In this document: piece by piece, positions 47,790 to 57,103 of the stretch | Position numbering within the stretch: position 1 is the first letter of the stretch | Layout of the letters: each line of letters begins with the position of its first letter | DNA from: Nitrosovibrio sp. Nv17 | GTDB taxonomy: Bacteria; Pseudomonadota; Gammaproteobacteria; Burkholderiales; Nitrosomonadaceae | NCBI RefSeq assembly: GCF_900119085.1 | Contig: NZ_FPIQ01000005.1 | Location: 1-64,000, forward strand | Length of the DNA stretch: 64,000 nt | Direction: 5' to 3' | Notes under the pieces: model-generated | Told to the model about the DNA's origin: nothing | What the model saw: the letters and a program-made list of their open reading frames with translations, nothing else | The model's database searches: none | Program-made: the position numbers and the translations under genes

Positions 47790-49148
47790 ATGAACGACCA
47801 TACGAAATCTTCAACGAATTTCTCCTATCCTTTCGTCGCGCTCCAGAATATCGCCCGCGACGTGCTGAACCATGCCAGAAAGGCGGGCGCCACGGCCTGC
47901 GAGACGGACGTTTCGGATGGCTTCGGCCAGACCGTCACGGTGCGGCGAGGCGAAGTGGAAACCATAGAATACAACCGGGACAAGGGTTTGTCGGTAACCG
48001 TCTATCTTGGTCACAAGCGCGGCCACGCGAGCACCTCGGATTTCTCGCCCCAAGCCGTGAGCGATACGGTGGCGGCCGCCCTCTCCATTGCCGGCCATAC
48101 TGCCACCGATGAATGCTCCGGCCTGGCCGACGCCGACCTGCTGGCCCGGGAACTGCCCGATCTCGACCTGTTCTTTCCATGGGAGCTGCCGGTGGAACGG
48201 GCCATCGATCTCGCCCACAGTTGTGAGGTCGCAGCATTCGCAGTCGACAAGCGCATCATCAATTCGGAAGGCGCGAGCGTCTCGCTGAACGAATCGCAGT
48301 TCGTCTACGCCAACAGTCTCGGCTTCATGGGCGGGTACCCCTCTTCCCGCCACAGCATCAGTTGCGCGGTCATCGCCGGCCAGGACAACGCCATGCAACG
48401 CGACTACTGGTACAGCACGGTGCGCGACGCCAGCGAACTGGAACAGGCCGAAAGCATAGGCAGGAAGGCCGGGCAGCGCAGCATTGCGCGCCTGGGGGCG
48501 CGCAAGATCGCCACCTGCGAGGTACCGGTGCTGTTCGAGGCGCCGGTTGCCGCCAGCCTGATCGGGCATTTCGTCAGCGCGGTAAGCGGCGGAAACCTCT
48601 ACCGGAAATCGTCCTTCCTGCTGGACAGCATCGGCAAGCAGGTATTTCCCCGCAGCGTGCAGCTCCGGGAAGCACCTCATCTGCGGAAAGGACTGGCAAG
48701 CACGGCTTTCGACGATGAAGGCGTCGCCACCCGGGAACGGAAGCTGGTGGAGAACGGCGTGGTCCAGGACTATTTCCTCGGCAGCTATTCCGCCCGCAAG
48801 CTGGGGCTGCGCACCACCGGCAATGCCGGGGGCAACCACAACCTGATCCTCGACAATGGCACCGCCCTGGAGTTCTCCGCCCTGCTCCAGACGATGGGCA
48901 AGGGTCTGCTGGTGACCGAATTGCTCGGCCAGGGCGTGAATGCCGTAACCGGCGACTATTCCCGCGGCGCGGCCGGTTATTGGGTGGAAGACGGGGAGAT
49001 CCGCCATGCGGTCGAGGAAATCACCATCGCCGGCAACCTCGCGGACATGTTTCTCGGCATCGCCGCGGCGGGAAACGACATCATCATACGCGGATCCAAG
49101 CAATGCGGCTCGCTGCTGATCGACCGGATGACAGTGGCCGGCGGATAG
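47790..49148 (+). CDS. pmbA: metalloprotease PmbA/TldE
   Basis: 452 residues of the TldD/TldE (U62) family. Landmarks are VTVRRGEVETIEYNRDKGLS, DNGTALEFSALLQTMGKGLL and VTELLGQGVNAVTGDYSRGA. TldE is the non-catalytic partner of TldD in degrading unfolded short polypeptides and maturing microcin-type peptides; the HExxxH of TldD is absent, as expected. TldD is not in the window. Confidence 0.95.
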   Translation: MNDHTKSSTNFSYPFVALQNIARDVLNHARKAGATACETDVSDGFGQTVTVRRGEVETIEYNRDKGLSVTVYLGHKRGHASTSDFSPQAVSDTVAAALSIAGHTATDECSGLADADLLARELPDLDLFFPWELPVERAIDLAHSCEVAAFAVDKRIINSEGASVSLNESQFVYANSLGFMGGYPSSRHSISCAVIAGQDNAMQRDYWYSTVRDASELEQAESIGRKAGQRSIARLGARKIATCEVPVLFEAPVAASLIGHFVSAVSGGNLYRKSSFLLDSIGKQVFPRSVQLREAPHLRKGLASTAFDDEGVATRERKLVENGVVQDYFLGSYSARKLGLRTTGNAGGNHNLILDNGTALEFSALLQTMGKGLLVTELLGQGVNAVTGDYSRGAAGYWVEDGEIRHAVEEITIAGNLADMFLGIAAAGNDIIIRGSKQCGSLLIDRMTVAGG

Positions 49149-49233
49149 GCGATCGCGCGAAACCGCATCTCCTGCAGCGCACGGCAGGCACGCCCTTGCG
49201 TGCGCGCCCCCGTTCCCACGCTGACCCGGATCG

Positions 49234-50289
49234 ATGACAGGCCGATTGGAACTGCACCTGCTCGCCCCGTCCCTGTTCTGGCCGGATCCGTCCCTGGATG
49301 CGATCTACGATGACCTGCCGCTGCCCAACCTGGCGGGCCTGCTGGCCAAGAGCGCCCGCATCGAGGAAGCTGCGCAGCCGATCGAACCATGGCTGTGCCG
49401 CACCTTCCATGTCGAACGGCAGGAAGACTGGCCGGTTGCTCCTCTCACGCTGGAAATCGACAGTGCGGAAAGCATTGCGGCCGGAGACGACCGATGGATC
49501 CGGGCCGATCCGATACACCTGCGTATCGAGCAGAATCAGATCCTGCTGGCCGATAGCCATGTGTTCCAGATCTCCGCGGAAGAAGCGCAGCAGCTCACGG
49601 ATTTTCTCAACCAGCATTTCGGGGAGGACGACCGGCCCATCGAACTGCTGCCGTTGCAGCCCGATCGCTGGTACCTGAACGCCACGGCGATGCCGCCGGC
49701 AAGCACGCATCTGCTGAGCGAAGCCATCAATCAGAACATGGCCGCCCGGCTGCCGTCCGGCACGGCCAGCCGACAGTGGCGAACGCTGCTCAATGAAATT
49801 CAGATGCTGCTACACGATCATCCGCTCAATCAATCCCGCGAGAGGCGCGGGGAGCCGGCGGTCAACGGCGTCTGGTTCTGGGGAGGCGGAACCTTACCGC
49901 GGCCCGCAACCAGTGCCTATACCCATGTCTGGAGCGATGACGTTCTTGCCCGCTCCCTGGCGCGGACAGCCCGCATCGATCACGCACCGCTGCCGGCGAC
50001 GGCGGAACTGTGGCACCGTTCGGCCACATCAGGCAGCCATCTGGTGCTCCTCGATGCGCTGTACCGAAAATCGCGCTACGGCGATGCCTACGGCTGGCGT
50101 GAAGAGATGAAGGCGTTGGAACGGGACTGGTTTGAGCCCCTGCGCCTCCTGTCGCGACAGGGGAAGCTCGCCCGGCTCACGCTCACGGACATCGGTACCC
50201 GCGGTGCGGGGCGTTTTGTCCTGACGCACCGGGACTGGAAAAAGTTCTGGCACAGGATCAAACCCTTTTCCAGCTACCTGCCCAGATAG
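49234..50289 (+). CDS. COG4255-like protein (phosphoglycerate-mutase-like regulatory protein)
   Basis: 351 residues. ELHLLAPSLFWPDPSLDAIY, FQISAEEAQQLTDFLNQHF and VNGVWFWGGGTLPR match a betaproteobacterial family often labelled cofactor-independent phosphoglycerate mutase or RPE-like. I see no metal-binding signature of true iPGM, so the mutase label is probably only by distant similarity. Function unknown. It is co-directional with pmbA at 85 bp. Confidence 0.7.
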   Translation: MTGRLELHLLAPSLFWPDPSLDAIYDDLPLPNLAGLLAKSARIEEAAQPIEPWLCRTFHVERQEDWPVAPLTLEIDSAESIAAGDDRWIRADPIHLRIEQNQILLADSHVFQISAEEAQQLTDFLNQHFGEDDRPIELLPLQPDRWYLNATAMPPASTHLLSEAINQNMAARLPSGTASRQWRTLLNEIQMLLHDHPLNQSRERRGEPAVNGVWFWGGGTLPRPATSAYTHVWSDDVLARSLARTARIDHAPLPATAELWHRSATSGSHLVLLDALYRKSRYGDAYGWREEMKALERDWFEPLRLLSRQGKLARLTLTDIGTRGAGRFVLTHRDWKKFWHRIKPFSSYLPR

Positions 50290-50641
50290 ATTACCATCAA
50301 AAAAGATAGCCAGAGTATACTCTTGTCCTGGGAAGGAGCTAATCCAGCAGTCTTGTAAAGCAGTAACTGACAAATGGATAAATCCTTGCTATCATTCTCA
50401 TTTTTATTGGTAAATAGCTATTTTGCGCTATCCAATCCGTATGCGCTGGATGTATAGTTGTGTCTCAGGTTCGAGAGAATCCACGCATGATAAATGGGTA
50501 GAGCCTGGGTACACCCGAGAATCGATGCAGCAAGCCACTGTGATATAAGCATATTTTGACAAATTGCCCTGACCGGCAACAGTTTCGACGGATTCCCAGG
50601 GCAGGCAGAATAATCATGAGAAATCATGAGAGGGAGTCATC
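50290..50641. other. promoter region of the LuxR-type gene
   Basis: 350 bp, notably AT-rich from 50365 to 50460. No lux-box-like palindrome that I would support is visible, and no luxI-type gene is present. A short minus-strand frame (50418-50627) lacks a ribosome-binding site. Confidence 0.4.
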
Positions 50642-51379
50642 ATGACTGATATCAGCCTGTTCGAATCGCTGCTGAACTGCCAGACTGTCGAAGAGCTGCA
50701 CGCCAACACCACAACCATCGCCAACCAGATGGGGTTCGAGCACTTCCTGTATGGAGTGCAGGTCAACACCTCGCTCACCCGGCCCTACCGATTCATTCTG
50801 AGCTGTTATCCGGAGGAGTGGCGCAAACGCTACGATGACGAGGGCTACGTCAATATCGACCCGACCGTACGGCACTGCATCCGCAGCACCATTCCCATCA
50901 TCTGGAAAAACGAGCTCTTCAAGGGGCACAAGGAAATCAAGGTAAGAAACGAGGCCAGGGATTGCGGCCTGGTTACCGGCGCCAGCTTCGCCGTTCACGG
51001 CGGGCACGGCGAAACCGCGATGCTGAGCCTTGCCACCTCGCGCGAATCCCGTGAGGCCCAGAATGACATCATGGCAATGATGGGGCAGGGCCAGCTGCTG
51101 ACCTGTTACCTGCACGAAGCCGTGCAACGCCTTGTTCTCAGCCGGGGGCCGCTTCCCCTCAGGCAGGTCAGCCTGACGGAACGGGAAAGGGAGTGCCTGC
51201 TGTGGGCGGCGGAAGGCAAGACAGGTTGGGAAATCGCCAATATCGTGAACATCTCGGAACGCACGGTGACCTTCCATCTCCAGAACGCGGCCCAGAAAAT
51301 GGGCGTCGTCAACCGCCAGCAGGCCATCTCACGCGCCCTGTCCATGGGGCTCATCACCCCTTCCTATACGATCACCTGA
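50642..51379 (+). CDS. LuxR-type acyl-homoserine-lactone receptor (solo in this window)
   Basis: 245 residues with AGGGAG before the ATG. The autoinducer-binding domain keeps the residues equivalent to TraR W57, Y61, D70, P71, W85 and G113: W60, Y64, D73, P74, W88 and G113. The C-terminal HTH (LTERERECLLWAAEGKTGWE onward, residues about 180-235) is typical. The conserved set argues for true acyl-homoserine-lactone binding. No synthase lies nearby, so it may answer exogenous signal or a synthase elsewhere. Its last 51 bp overlap the convergent xthA gene. Confidence 0.9.
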   Translation: MTDISLFESLLNCQTVEELHANTTTIANQMGFEHFLYGVQVNTSLTRPYRFILSCYPEEWRKRYDDEGYVNIDPTVRHCIRSTIPIIWKNELFKGHKEIKVRNEARDCGLVTGASFAVHGGHGETAMLSLATSRESREAQNDIMAMMGQGQLLTCYLHEAVQRLVLSRGPLPLRQVSLTERERECLLWAAEGKTGWEIANIVNISERTVTFHLQNAAQKMGVVNRQQAISRALSMGLITPSYTIT

Positions 51380-52192
51380 ATCGCCCGTCCTCTGCGGCAG
51401 TAAGGCGATGCACGTACCCTGGGGCTCCATCGCCAGCTCCGCCAGCACCGGCGCATGGTCGGAAGGCCGCTCCAGCCGGCGCGCCGCCTTGTCGATGGCG
51501 CAGGCGGTGCAAAGCTTTGCGAGATCGCCGCTCAACAGGATATGGTCGATGCGCAGGCCCATGTTGCGGCGGAAAGCCATCATGCGATAGTCCCACCACG
51601 TATAGGATTTCTCCGGCTGGTCGAACAGGCGAAAGCCATCCTGCAACCCCAGCCCCAGCATAGAGCCAAATGCCGCGCGCTCAGGCTCACTGAACAGCAC
51701 CTGCCCTTCCCACGCCGCAGGATCGTATACGTCACGCGCTTCCGGCGCGATATTGAAGTCGCCCAGCAGCGCCAATCTGCCGCAATCGTCCAAGAGTCCG
51801 GCCACCCATTCGTGGAAGGCATCCAGCCACCTGAGCTTGTACTGGTATTTCTCGGACTCGATGTGCTCCCCATTGGGAACATAGGCGCAGACGATCCGCA
51901 CATCTCCATACACTGCCGACAATACGCGCTTCTGGGGATCGTCGAATCCGGGCATGCCTGCGATCACGCCCGTACCGGGCTGCCTGCCGAGCAAGGCGAC
52001 GCCATTGTAGGTCTTCTGGCCGGCGTAGATCGCGTGATATCCCGCCTCCGAGATTGCCGCAAGGGGAAAATGGTCATCCTGCAGCTTCGTTTCCTGCAGG
52101 CACAGTACATCCGGCTGATGCGCCGCAAGCCAGTCCAGCACCTGCGGCAGCCGGACTTTCAGGGAATTGACATTCCAGGTGGCGATTCTCAT
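51329..52192 (-). CDS. xthA: exodeoxyribonuclease III
   Basis: 287 residues from ATG 52192 (MRIATWNVNSLKVRLPQVLD). Catalytic landmarks are CLQETKLQD (metal Glu), YVPNGEH, LLGDFNIAPEARDVYDP, RIDHILLS and SDHAPV. Typical enzymes end soon after SDHAPVLAEL; here about 30 further residues (RTGDSGDRIGRGDEPHGQGA) read through into the convergent luxR 3' end. This suggests loss of the original stop or a shared overlap. Function in base-excision repair should be unaffected. Confidence 0.93.
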   Translation of the reverse strand: MRIATWNVNSLKVRLPQVLDWLAAHQPDVLCLQETKLQDDHFPLAAISEAGYHAIYAGQKTYNGVALLGRQPGTGVIAGMPGFDDPQKRVLSAVYGDVRIVCAYVPNGEHIESEKYQYKLRWLDAFHEWVAGLLDDCGRLALLGDFNIAPEARDVYDPAAWEGQVLFSEPERAAFGSMLGLGLQDGFRLFDQPEKSYTWWDYRMMAFRRNMGLRIDHILLSGDLAKLCTACAIDKAARRLERPSDHAPVLAELAMEPQGTCIALLPQRTGDSGDRIGRGDEPHGQGA

Positions 52193-52610
52193 GCGCGTCC
52201 GGCTCGAAGCCGCCCGAGGGAAGGACCGGTATTTTCGCACGCAACCGATGCCCCCTCAAGAAGCGGAGACGGAGCCAGCCCCCAGGGGGCCGACATGGCG
52301 GGGGTACCGTGTGTTATGATGAAAAAAGGATGTGCATGGCGCACACCGCCCATGAAAGGAAGCTGATGTCTCCCCGACCCTTTCCCTGCCGTACGCCAGC
52401 CTGCTCGTGCTTGCCCCCGGTGTCCGGCGCATCCGGTCCCCGCCGGGTCGCGATATATCCATCCGACCGATTCAAGAAATCCGCTTGCCACTTTCCTATT
52501 CCGAATTTCGCGGAAATGACGGATTTCAGGACGAAAACGCCTCATCCCGTTCGATCGCCCGGCCTGCATGCATTTCTATAACCTGGCAAACAGACAGAGG
52601 TAGCGCCACG
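52193..52610. other. xthA-folE intergenic region
   Basis: About 420 bp of divergent promoter space. Candidate frames (for example 52309-52581 plus) are low quality. The segment near 52310-52340 (TGTGTTATGATGAAAAAAGG) is AT-rich and may carry a promoter. No RNA gene or repeat recognised. Confidence 0.4.
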
Positions 52611-53180
52611 ATGACTGCTCCCCCTCACTCGGAATTCGGCACGGAAGACTGGAAGAAATTGCTGCGATCGATCGGCGAGGATCCTGAACGCCAGGGCCTG
52701 TCCGAAACGCCTTCCCGAGTCATGCGTGCCTGGGCGCACTGGACGCGCGGCTACAGGCAGGATCCGGCCACGATCCTCAAGACCTTCTCCGATGGCGGGG
52801 AATGCTACGACGAACTGATCGTGGTCAGGCAGATACCGGTATATTCCCACTGCGAGCACCATCTCGCGCCCTTCTTCGGCCATGCGACCATCGGCTATCT
52901 CCCCAACGGCCACATCGTCGGGCTGTCGAAGCTGACGCGGCTGGTCAACTGCTTCGCCGCACGGCTCCAGGTGCAGGAGCGCCTCACGCAGCAGATCGCC
53001 CAATCCCTCCTCGAACACCTGCAGCCCAAGGCTGTAGGTGTCATCATCCGGTGTCGCCACATGTGCATGGAATCCCGCGGCATCGCCGTCGCGGGCGAGG
53101 AAACGGTCACCTCCGCAATGCTCGGGGACCTGAAGACGAACGCCGCGCAACGGGCGGAATTCCTGGCCCTGGCGGAATAG
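52611..53180 (+). CDS. folE: GTP cyclohydrolase I
   Basis: ATG at 52611 gives 189 residues. The family signatures are intact: PVYSHCEHHLAPFFGHATIG with the zinc ligands Cys and His, LSKLTRLVNCFAARLQVQER, and CRHMCMESRGI with the third ligand Cys. It opens tetrahydrofolate synthesis from GTP; NudB, the next enzyme, is encoded at 31689. Confidence 0.96.
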   Translation: MTAPPHSEFGTEDWKKLLRSIGEDPERQGLSETPSRVMRAWAHWTRGYRQDPATILKTFSDGGECYDELIVVRQIPVYSHCEHHLAPFFGHATIGYLPNGHIVGLSKLTRLVNCFAARLQVQERLTQQIAQSLLEHLQPKAVGVIIRCRHMCMESRGIAVAGEETVTSAMLGDLKTNAAQRAEFLALAE

Positions 53181-53503
53181 CCGCCTTCCGGGCCGCGAGC
53201 CGTATGATGCCCGCGCTGGAAATCGCTGGGGGTTCCACGCCAGCTTGGTAGCGGCGAGATGCGGTATCGACGTCGCTTGCGGTTCGATATTCCGGTTGGA
53301 CTTGATATTGCTATGCCACCACTTACTGGATGGACCAATGGTCCGCGGGAATTGCCCATGCGCACCCCGGTGTAGACACGGCCGCCGGGGGCCCGCCGCC
53401 GCGATAGGACAGTGAATGACTCACACCCACGCCTAAACGCCCGGGATATCCGTATCCGCTCCAGGAATGCCTCCCTGGAGCCTGGCGCACCGCGCGATAC
53501 GTG
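53181..53503. other. intergenic region between folE and the PEP-CTERM gene
   Basis: About 320 bp between convergent genes. I see no clear terminator hairpin with T run, no open frame and no RNA element. Confidence 0.4.
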
Positions 53504-55117
53504 TTATGCGGCGCCGGAATATCCCGACGAAAGAGCCGGATGAGTCGAACCGCCCCGGCGGCGGGTACGCAGCGCACCCAGGATACCGGCCAGGCCGGCC
53601 AGCATCATCAGCGCGGCCGACGGTTCCGGCACGGGCGAAATAGTGACGCGGTAGGCGAGGAACGTCGTATCGATGTCGACGCCGGCATCGTAGGCTTCGC
53701 CGGCCTGGAAGCCCTGGGTAGTCATGAAATCGTTATCGTTGGCAATGATGAGGAAGTAGTCGTTCGGATGCTCGGGATCAAGCGCCGAAACCAGCGCCAG
53801 CCCTTCCCATTTCTCCGACAGGTTGTCGAACCCCGGAATATTGCCGTTCGCCAGTCCGAAGCGGTTCAACTGGCTGTTGTCGTTGACGTCCAGGAACGGC
53901 GCGTACAGCGCCGGAATGATTTGCGGGTCGAGCACCCCGCCTGGAGCAACCGTGCCTTCGTAGCTCTGGCCGAGGATGTTGGTGGCATCGCTGATGTCGA
54001 TCACGTCCACGCGGCGCAGGAAGGATTGCTCCGTACCGACAGCGAAGCCGTTGCTGTCGCGGGGAAGAATCAGCAACTGGGAATCCGACAGCGCATGAAT
54101 CTCGCTTTGCGCGGCGACCAGCGTCTGCCCGTTCTGGGTGAACTTGGGAAGCTGAACCACGTATTCACCGGTCAGGGTGATGTCGTCGGGATTGCTCAGG
54201 TCATAGGTGAACAGGCGGGTATTGTCCCGTGTGGCAGCGGTTCCGCCAGTCCCGCCGTCCTGGCGGGTGGCGCTCTGCAGCCCCACGAAAAGTGTCTTGC
54301 CGTCCGGCGAGATGGAAAGGCCCTCGAAGCCCTGGTTGTTCTGCCGGCCGAACGACGGATTGGCCGGGACCGGCGCGGGCTGGCCGGCGGCGGGGTTGTT
54401 GGAGCTGTAGTCCGTGACGCCGTTGCGGATCGGCCGTACCGATTCCGCCACCGGCAGCGCGCCGAGGAACTGGCCGTCCGCGGAGAAACGATAGATTGAC
54501 GGCCCGTACTCGTCGCTGATCAGGCGCGAACCGTCGGACAGCTTGACCACGCCTTCGGCATCGAGTGCAAGCTTGCCGTTGTACGCCTGCGGGAGCTCGG
54601 GCAGAAGCCCGGTCGCGGCCCTTGCCCCGCCGGCCGCGAGCCCACCGGGCACTGGATCGAGGCCGCTGATGTCCAGCTTTCCGCCCCCGGGCAATGCCTC
54701 GTAGAGCTTGGTGGCCTGGGTGAGCGTGAGCTGGATCTGATTCTGCGGGAGGCCGCTGGCGCCCACGGGCGCCGGGGTGAAGCTCACCGCCAGCTGGTTC
54801 AGCCGCGCGGTGTAGTCGATCGTCCCGACGGCGTTGTATCCACGATCGGGCGTGGTATAGAAGATGCCGGAGTACGTGTCGCCGGACCGCGTCCAGGCGG
54901 AGGTGTCCGCGAACAATCCGGAGACCGAGCCGAAGGTCTCGCCGTGCTCGTCCACAAGATTGGCCGGTAGCCGGCCGACACCCACCAGCCCCTGCAACTC
55001 GAACGTCGTGCCGTTGACCGTGAGCGGGGCCGCATGGAGCGGAAGCGTGGCGACGGTCGTCGCGGTGAACAATACCGCTGCGGCGATGCGCGGCAACGAT
55101 GACATGGCGTGCTTCAT
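53504..55117 (-). CDS. exported phytase/esterase-like PEP-CTERM protein
   Basis: 537 residues with a signal peptide (MKHAMSSLPRIAAAVLFTAT onward, cleavage near LHA-AP). The body has beta-propeller-like repeats typical of the esterase-like activity of phytase family: YTTPDRGYNAVG, LISDEYGPSIYRFSADGQFL, NQGFEGLSISPDGKTLFVGL, EKWEGLALVSALD. The C-terminus has the sorting signal VPEPSAALMMLAGLAGILGA followed by RTRRR. Unusually, about 16 further residues (GGSTHPALSSGYSGAA) follow the basic cluster. It is probably sorted by an exosortase, which is not in the window. Confidence 0.87.
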   Translation of the reverse strand: MKHAMSSLPRIAAAVLFTATTVATLPLHAAPLTVNGTTFELQGLVGVGRLPANLVDEHGETFGSVSGLFADTSAWTRSGDTYSGIFYTTPDRGYNAVGTIDYTARLNQLAVSFTPAPVGASGLPQNQIQLTLTQATKLYEALPGGGKLDISGLDPVPGGLAAGGARAATGLLPELPQAYNGKLALDAEGVVKLSDGSRLISDEYGPSIYRFSADGQFLGALPVAESVRPIRNGVTDYSSNNPAAGQPAPVPANPSFGRQNNQGFEGLSISPDGKTLFVGLQSATRQDGGTGGTAATRDNTRLFTYDLSNPDDITLTGEYVVQLPKFTQNGQTLVAAQSEIHALSDSQLLILPRDSNGFAVGTEQSFLRRVDVIDISDATNILGQSYEGTVAPGGVLDPQIIPALYAPFLDVNDNSQLNRFGLANGNIPGFDNLSEKWEGLALVSALDPEHPNDYFLIIANDNDFMTTQGFQAGEAYDAGVDIDTTFLAYRVTISPVPEPSAALMMLAGLAGILGALRTRRRGGSTHPALSSGYSGAA

Positions 55118-55398
55118 GACTCCTCCCTTTCGATGGTCGATGATTTGTGAGTTTTGGTTTTTTGGGCGTACCGCTATCGGATGGTAGTCGGGTCACATGT
55201 CATATAGATGACGCCGGACCTGATCCATGAGGAATATCCTGGAGACACATGGAGTAACGCCGGTATGCGGACTGCCGGAAAGGCGGCATGCCGGTTTGCC
55301 CTGGAATGATCAGGTGGAGGAAGCAGGCGTGACGGTACCCGCCCTGCCGGAAGCCGACGCCTGCCGCTCCCGGTGGATGATCGGAAGGATGCCTGTGC

Positions 55399-57093
55399 CT
55401 AGGAAGGCGGCGTGAGAGCCGCCTGCGCGCTACGCAGCATCTCGGCCGCGTGCCTGCGCGTGATCTCCGTGATCCGTTCGCCGCCCAGCATGCGGGCGAT
55501 TTCCTCGACCCGCTCCTGTTCGCCGAGCACGGTGACATGGCTCGATACCGCTGCGCCGGGATCGACCGACTTGGCAACCCGCCACTGGTTGTCGCCCGCC
55601 GCCGCGACCTGCGCCAGATGGGTGACGCACATGACCTGGCGCTCGACCCCCAGGCGCTTCAGCAGCCCGCCCACCATCTCCGCCACGCGGCCGCCGATGC
55701 CGGCGTCCACCTCGTCGAATACGAGGGTGGGCACGGATCCGAGCTTGCTGGTGACGACCTGGATCGCCAGGCTGATCCTCGACAGTTCGCCCCCGGAAGC
55801 GACCTTTGCCAGGGGCCGCAGTGGCAGTCCCCGGTGGGCCGAGACCTGGAATTCGACTTGCTCCATGCCGTTCGCTCCTGCCTGCTCCAGCGGAACGAGG
55901 GCCACGGCAAACTCTCCGCCCGCCATGGCCAGATCCTGCATCGCGGCGGTCACCTTGTGGCCAAGCGCCGTGGCCGCCGTCTTTCTCGCCTCGCTCAGCC
56001 TGCCCGCCAGGGCGAGGTAGTGTTGATGGGCCTGTGCCTCTTCCTGCGCCAGGGCCGTACCGTCGCCCTCCGACCCCAGCTGCGCCAGCTGCGCGGATGT
56101 CGCCGCCAGCAGATCCGCCAATTCCGCGGGCGCAATGCGGTATTTCCTGGCAACGGCATGGACCGCGGACAATCGTTCCTCCATGTGCTGCAGGGTTTGC
56201 GGGTCGAAATCGAGCCGCTGCGGATAGCGCTCCAGTTCGTATACGCTTTCCTGCAGCTGGATGCGCGCCGATTCCAGCAGATCCAGTATGGGCTCCAGGG
56301 CGGCGTCCCGCTCCTGCAGGCCACTCAGGCGCGAAACGACGGACGCTACCTGCGCGAGGGCGGCCTGCTCTCCTTCGGACAAGAGGTCGAGCGCCATCTG
56401 TGCGCCTTCCAGCAGGCTGCCGGCATGCGTCTGGCGTTCGTGGTCGGTTTGTAGCGCCAGCCATTCCTCAAGGGAGAAATGCAGCGCGGCGAGTTCATCC
56501 CGCTGCCACTCCAGCTGCTCTCGCTCCTGCGCGGATGCCGTCCGGTTGCGCTCCCAATCCAGGCGCCGCTGCCGGGCCGCCGACCAGCGGCGATAGGCGT
56601 CGCCGGTGCTTCGTGACAGATCACCGCTGCCCGAGAAGGCGTCCACCAGTTCGCGCTGCGCATCGCCGCGCAGCAGGGATTGATGGGCATGTTGGCCATG
56701 GATGTCCACCAGCAGTTCGCCCGCCGCGCGCAACTGCTGCACGGTGGCCGGCCGGCCGTTGATGAAGCCGCGCGAGCGCCCGCCGCGATCCATGACCCGC
56801 CGCATCAGACACGTGTCGCCCTCGTCGCCCTCGCCTTCGAACCCGTTGCAGCGCAGCCACTCTCCCGCTTCCGGCAGCGCGCCGATGTCGAACTCCGCGC
56901 TGATTTCGGCGCGATCGCAGCCCTCGCGCACTTCTCCGGTGTCACCCCGTTCCCCCAGGACCAGGGACAGCGCATCGATCAGGATCGATTTTCCGGCGCC
57001 GGTCTCGCCGGTCAATGCAGTGAAACCGGGAGCGAACTCCAGCTCCATGCAATCCACGATCACGAAATCCCGTATGGACAGGAATCTCAGCAT
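55399..57093 (-). CDS. recN: DNA repair protein RecN
   Basis: 564 residues of the SMC-like RecN family. The N-terminus MLRFLSIRDFVIVDCMELEF leads into Walker A GETGAGKSILIDAL. The middle is coiled coil, and the C-terminus has the ABC signature LASGGELSRISLAI-type KVASGGELSR and Walker B TLVFDEVDAGIGG. It acts in double-strand-break repair by holding DNA ends. It follows nadK by 10 bp, a conserved pairing. Confidence 0.96.
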   Translation of the reverse strand: MLRFLSIRDFVIVDCMELEFAPGFTALTGETGAGKSILIDALSLVLGERGDTGEVREGCDRAEISAEFDIGALPEAGEWLRCNGFEGEGDEGDTCLMRRVMDRGGRSRGFINGRPATVQQLRAAGELLVDIHGQHAHQSLLRGDAQRELVDAFSGSGDLSRSTGDAYRRWSAARQRRLDWERNRTASAQEREQLEWQRDELAALHFSLEEWLALQTDHERQTHAGSLLEGAQMALDLLSEGEQAALAQVASVVSRLSGLQERDAALEPILDLLESARIQLQESVYELERYPQRLDFDPQTLQHMEERLSAVHAVARKYRIAPAELADLLAATSAQLAQLGSEGDGTALAQEEAQAHQHYLALAGRLSEARKTAATALGHKVTAAMQDLAMAGGEFAVALVPLEQAGANGMEQVEFQVSAHRGLPLRPLAKVASGGELSRISLAIQVVTSKLGSVPTLVFDEVDAGIGGRVAEMVGGLLKRLGVERQVMCVTHLAQVAAAGDNQWRVAKSVDPGAAVSSHVTVLGEQERVEEIARMLGGERITEITRRHAAEMLRSAQAALTPPS

Positions 57094-57103
57094 GGCGGAC
57101 GAT

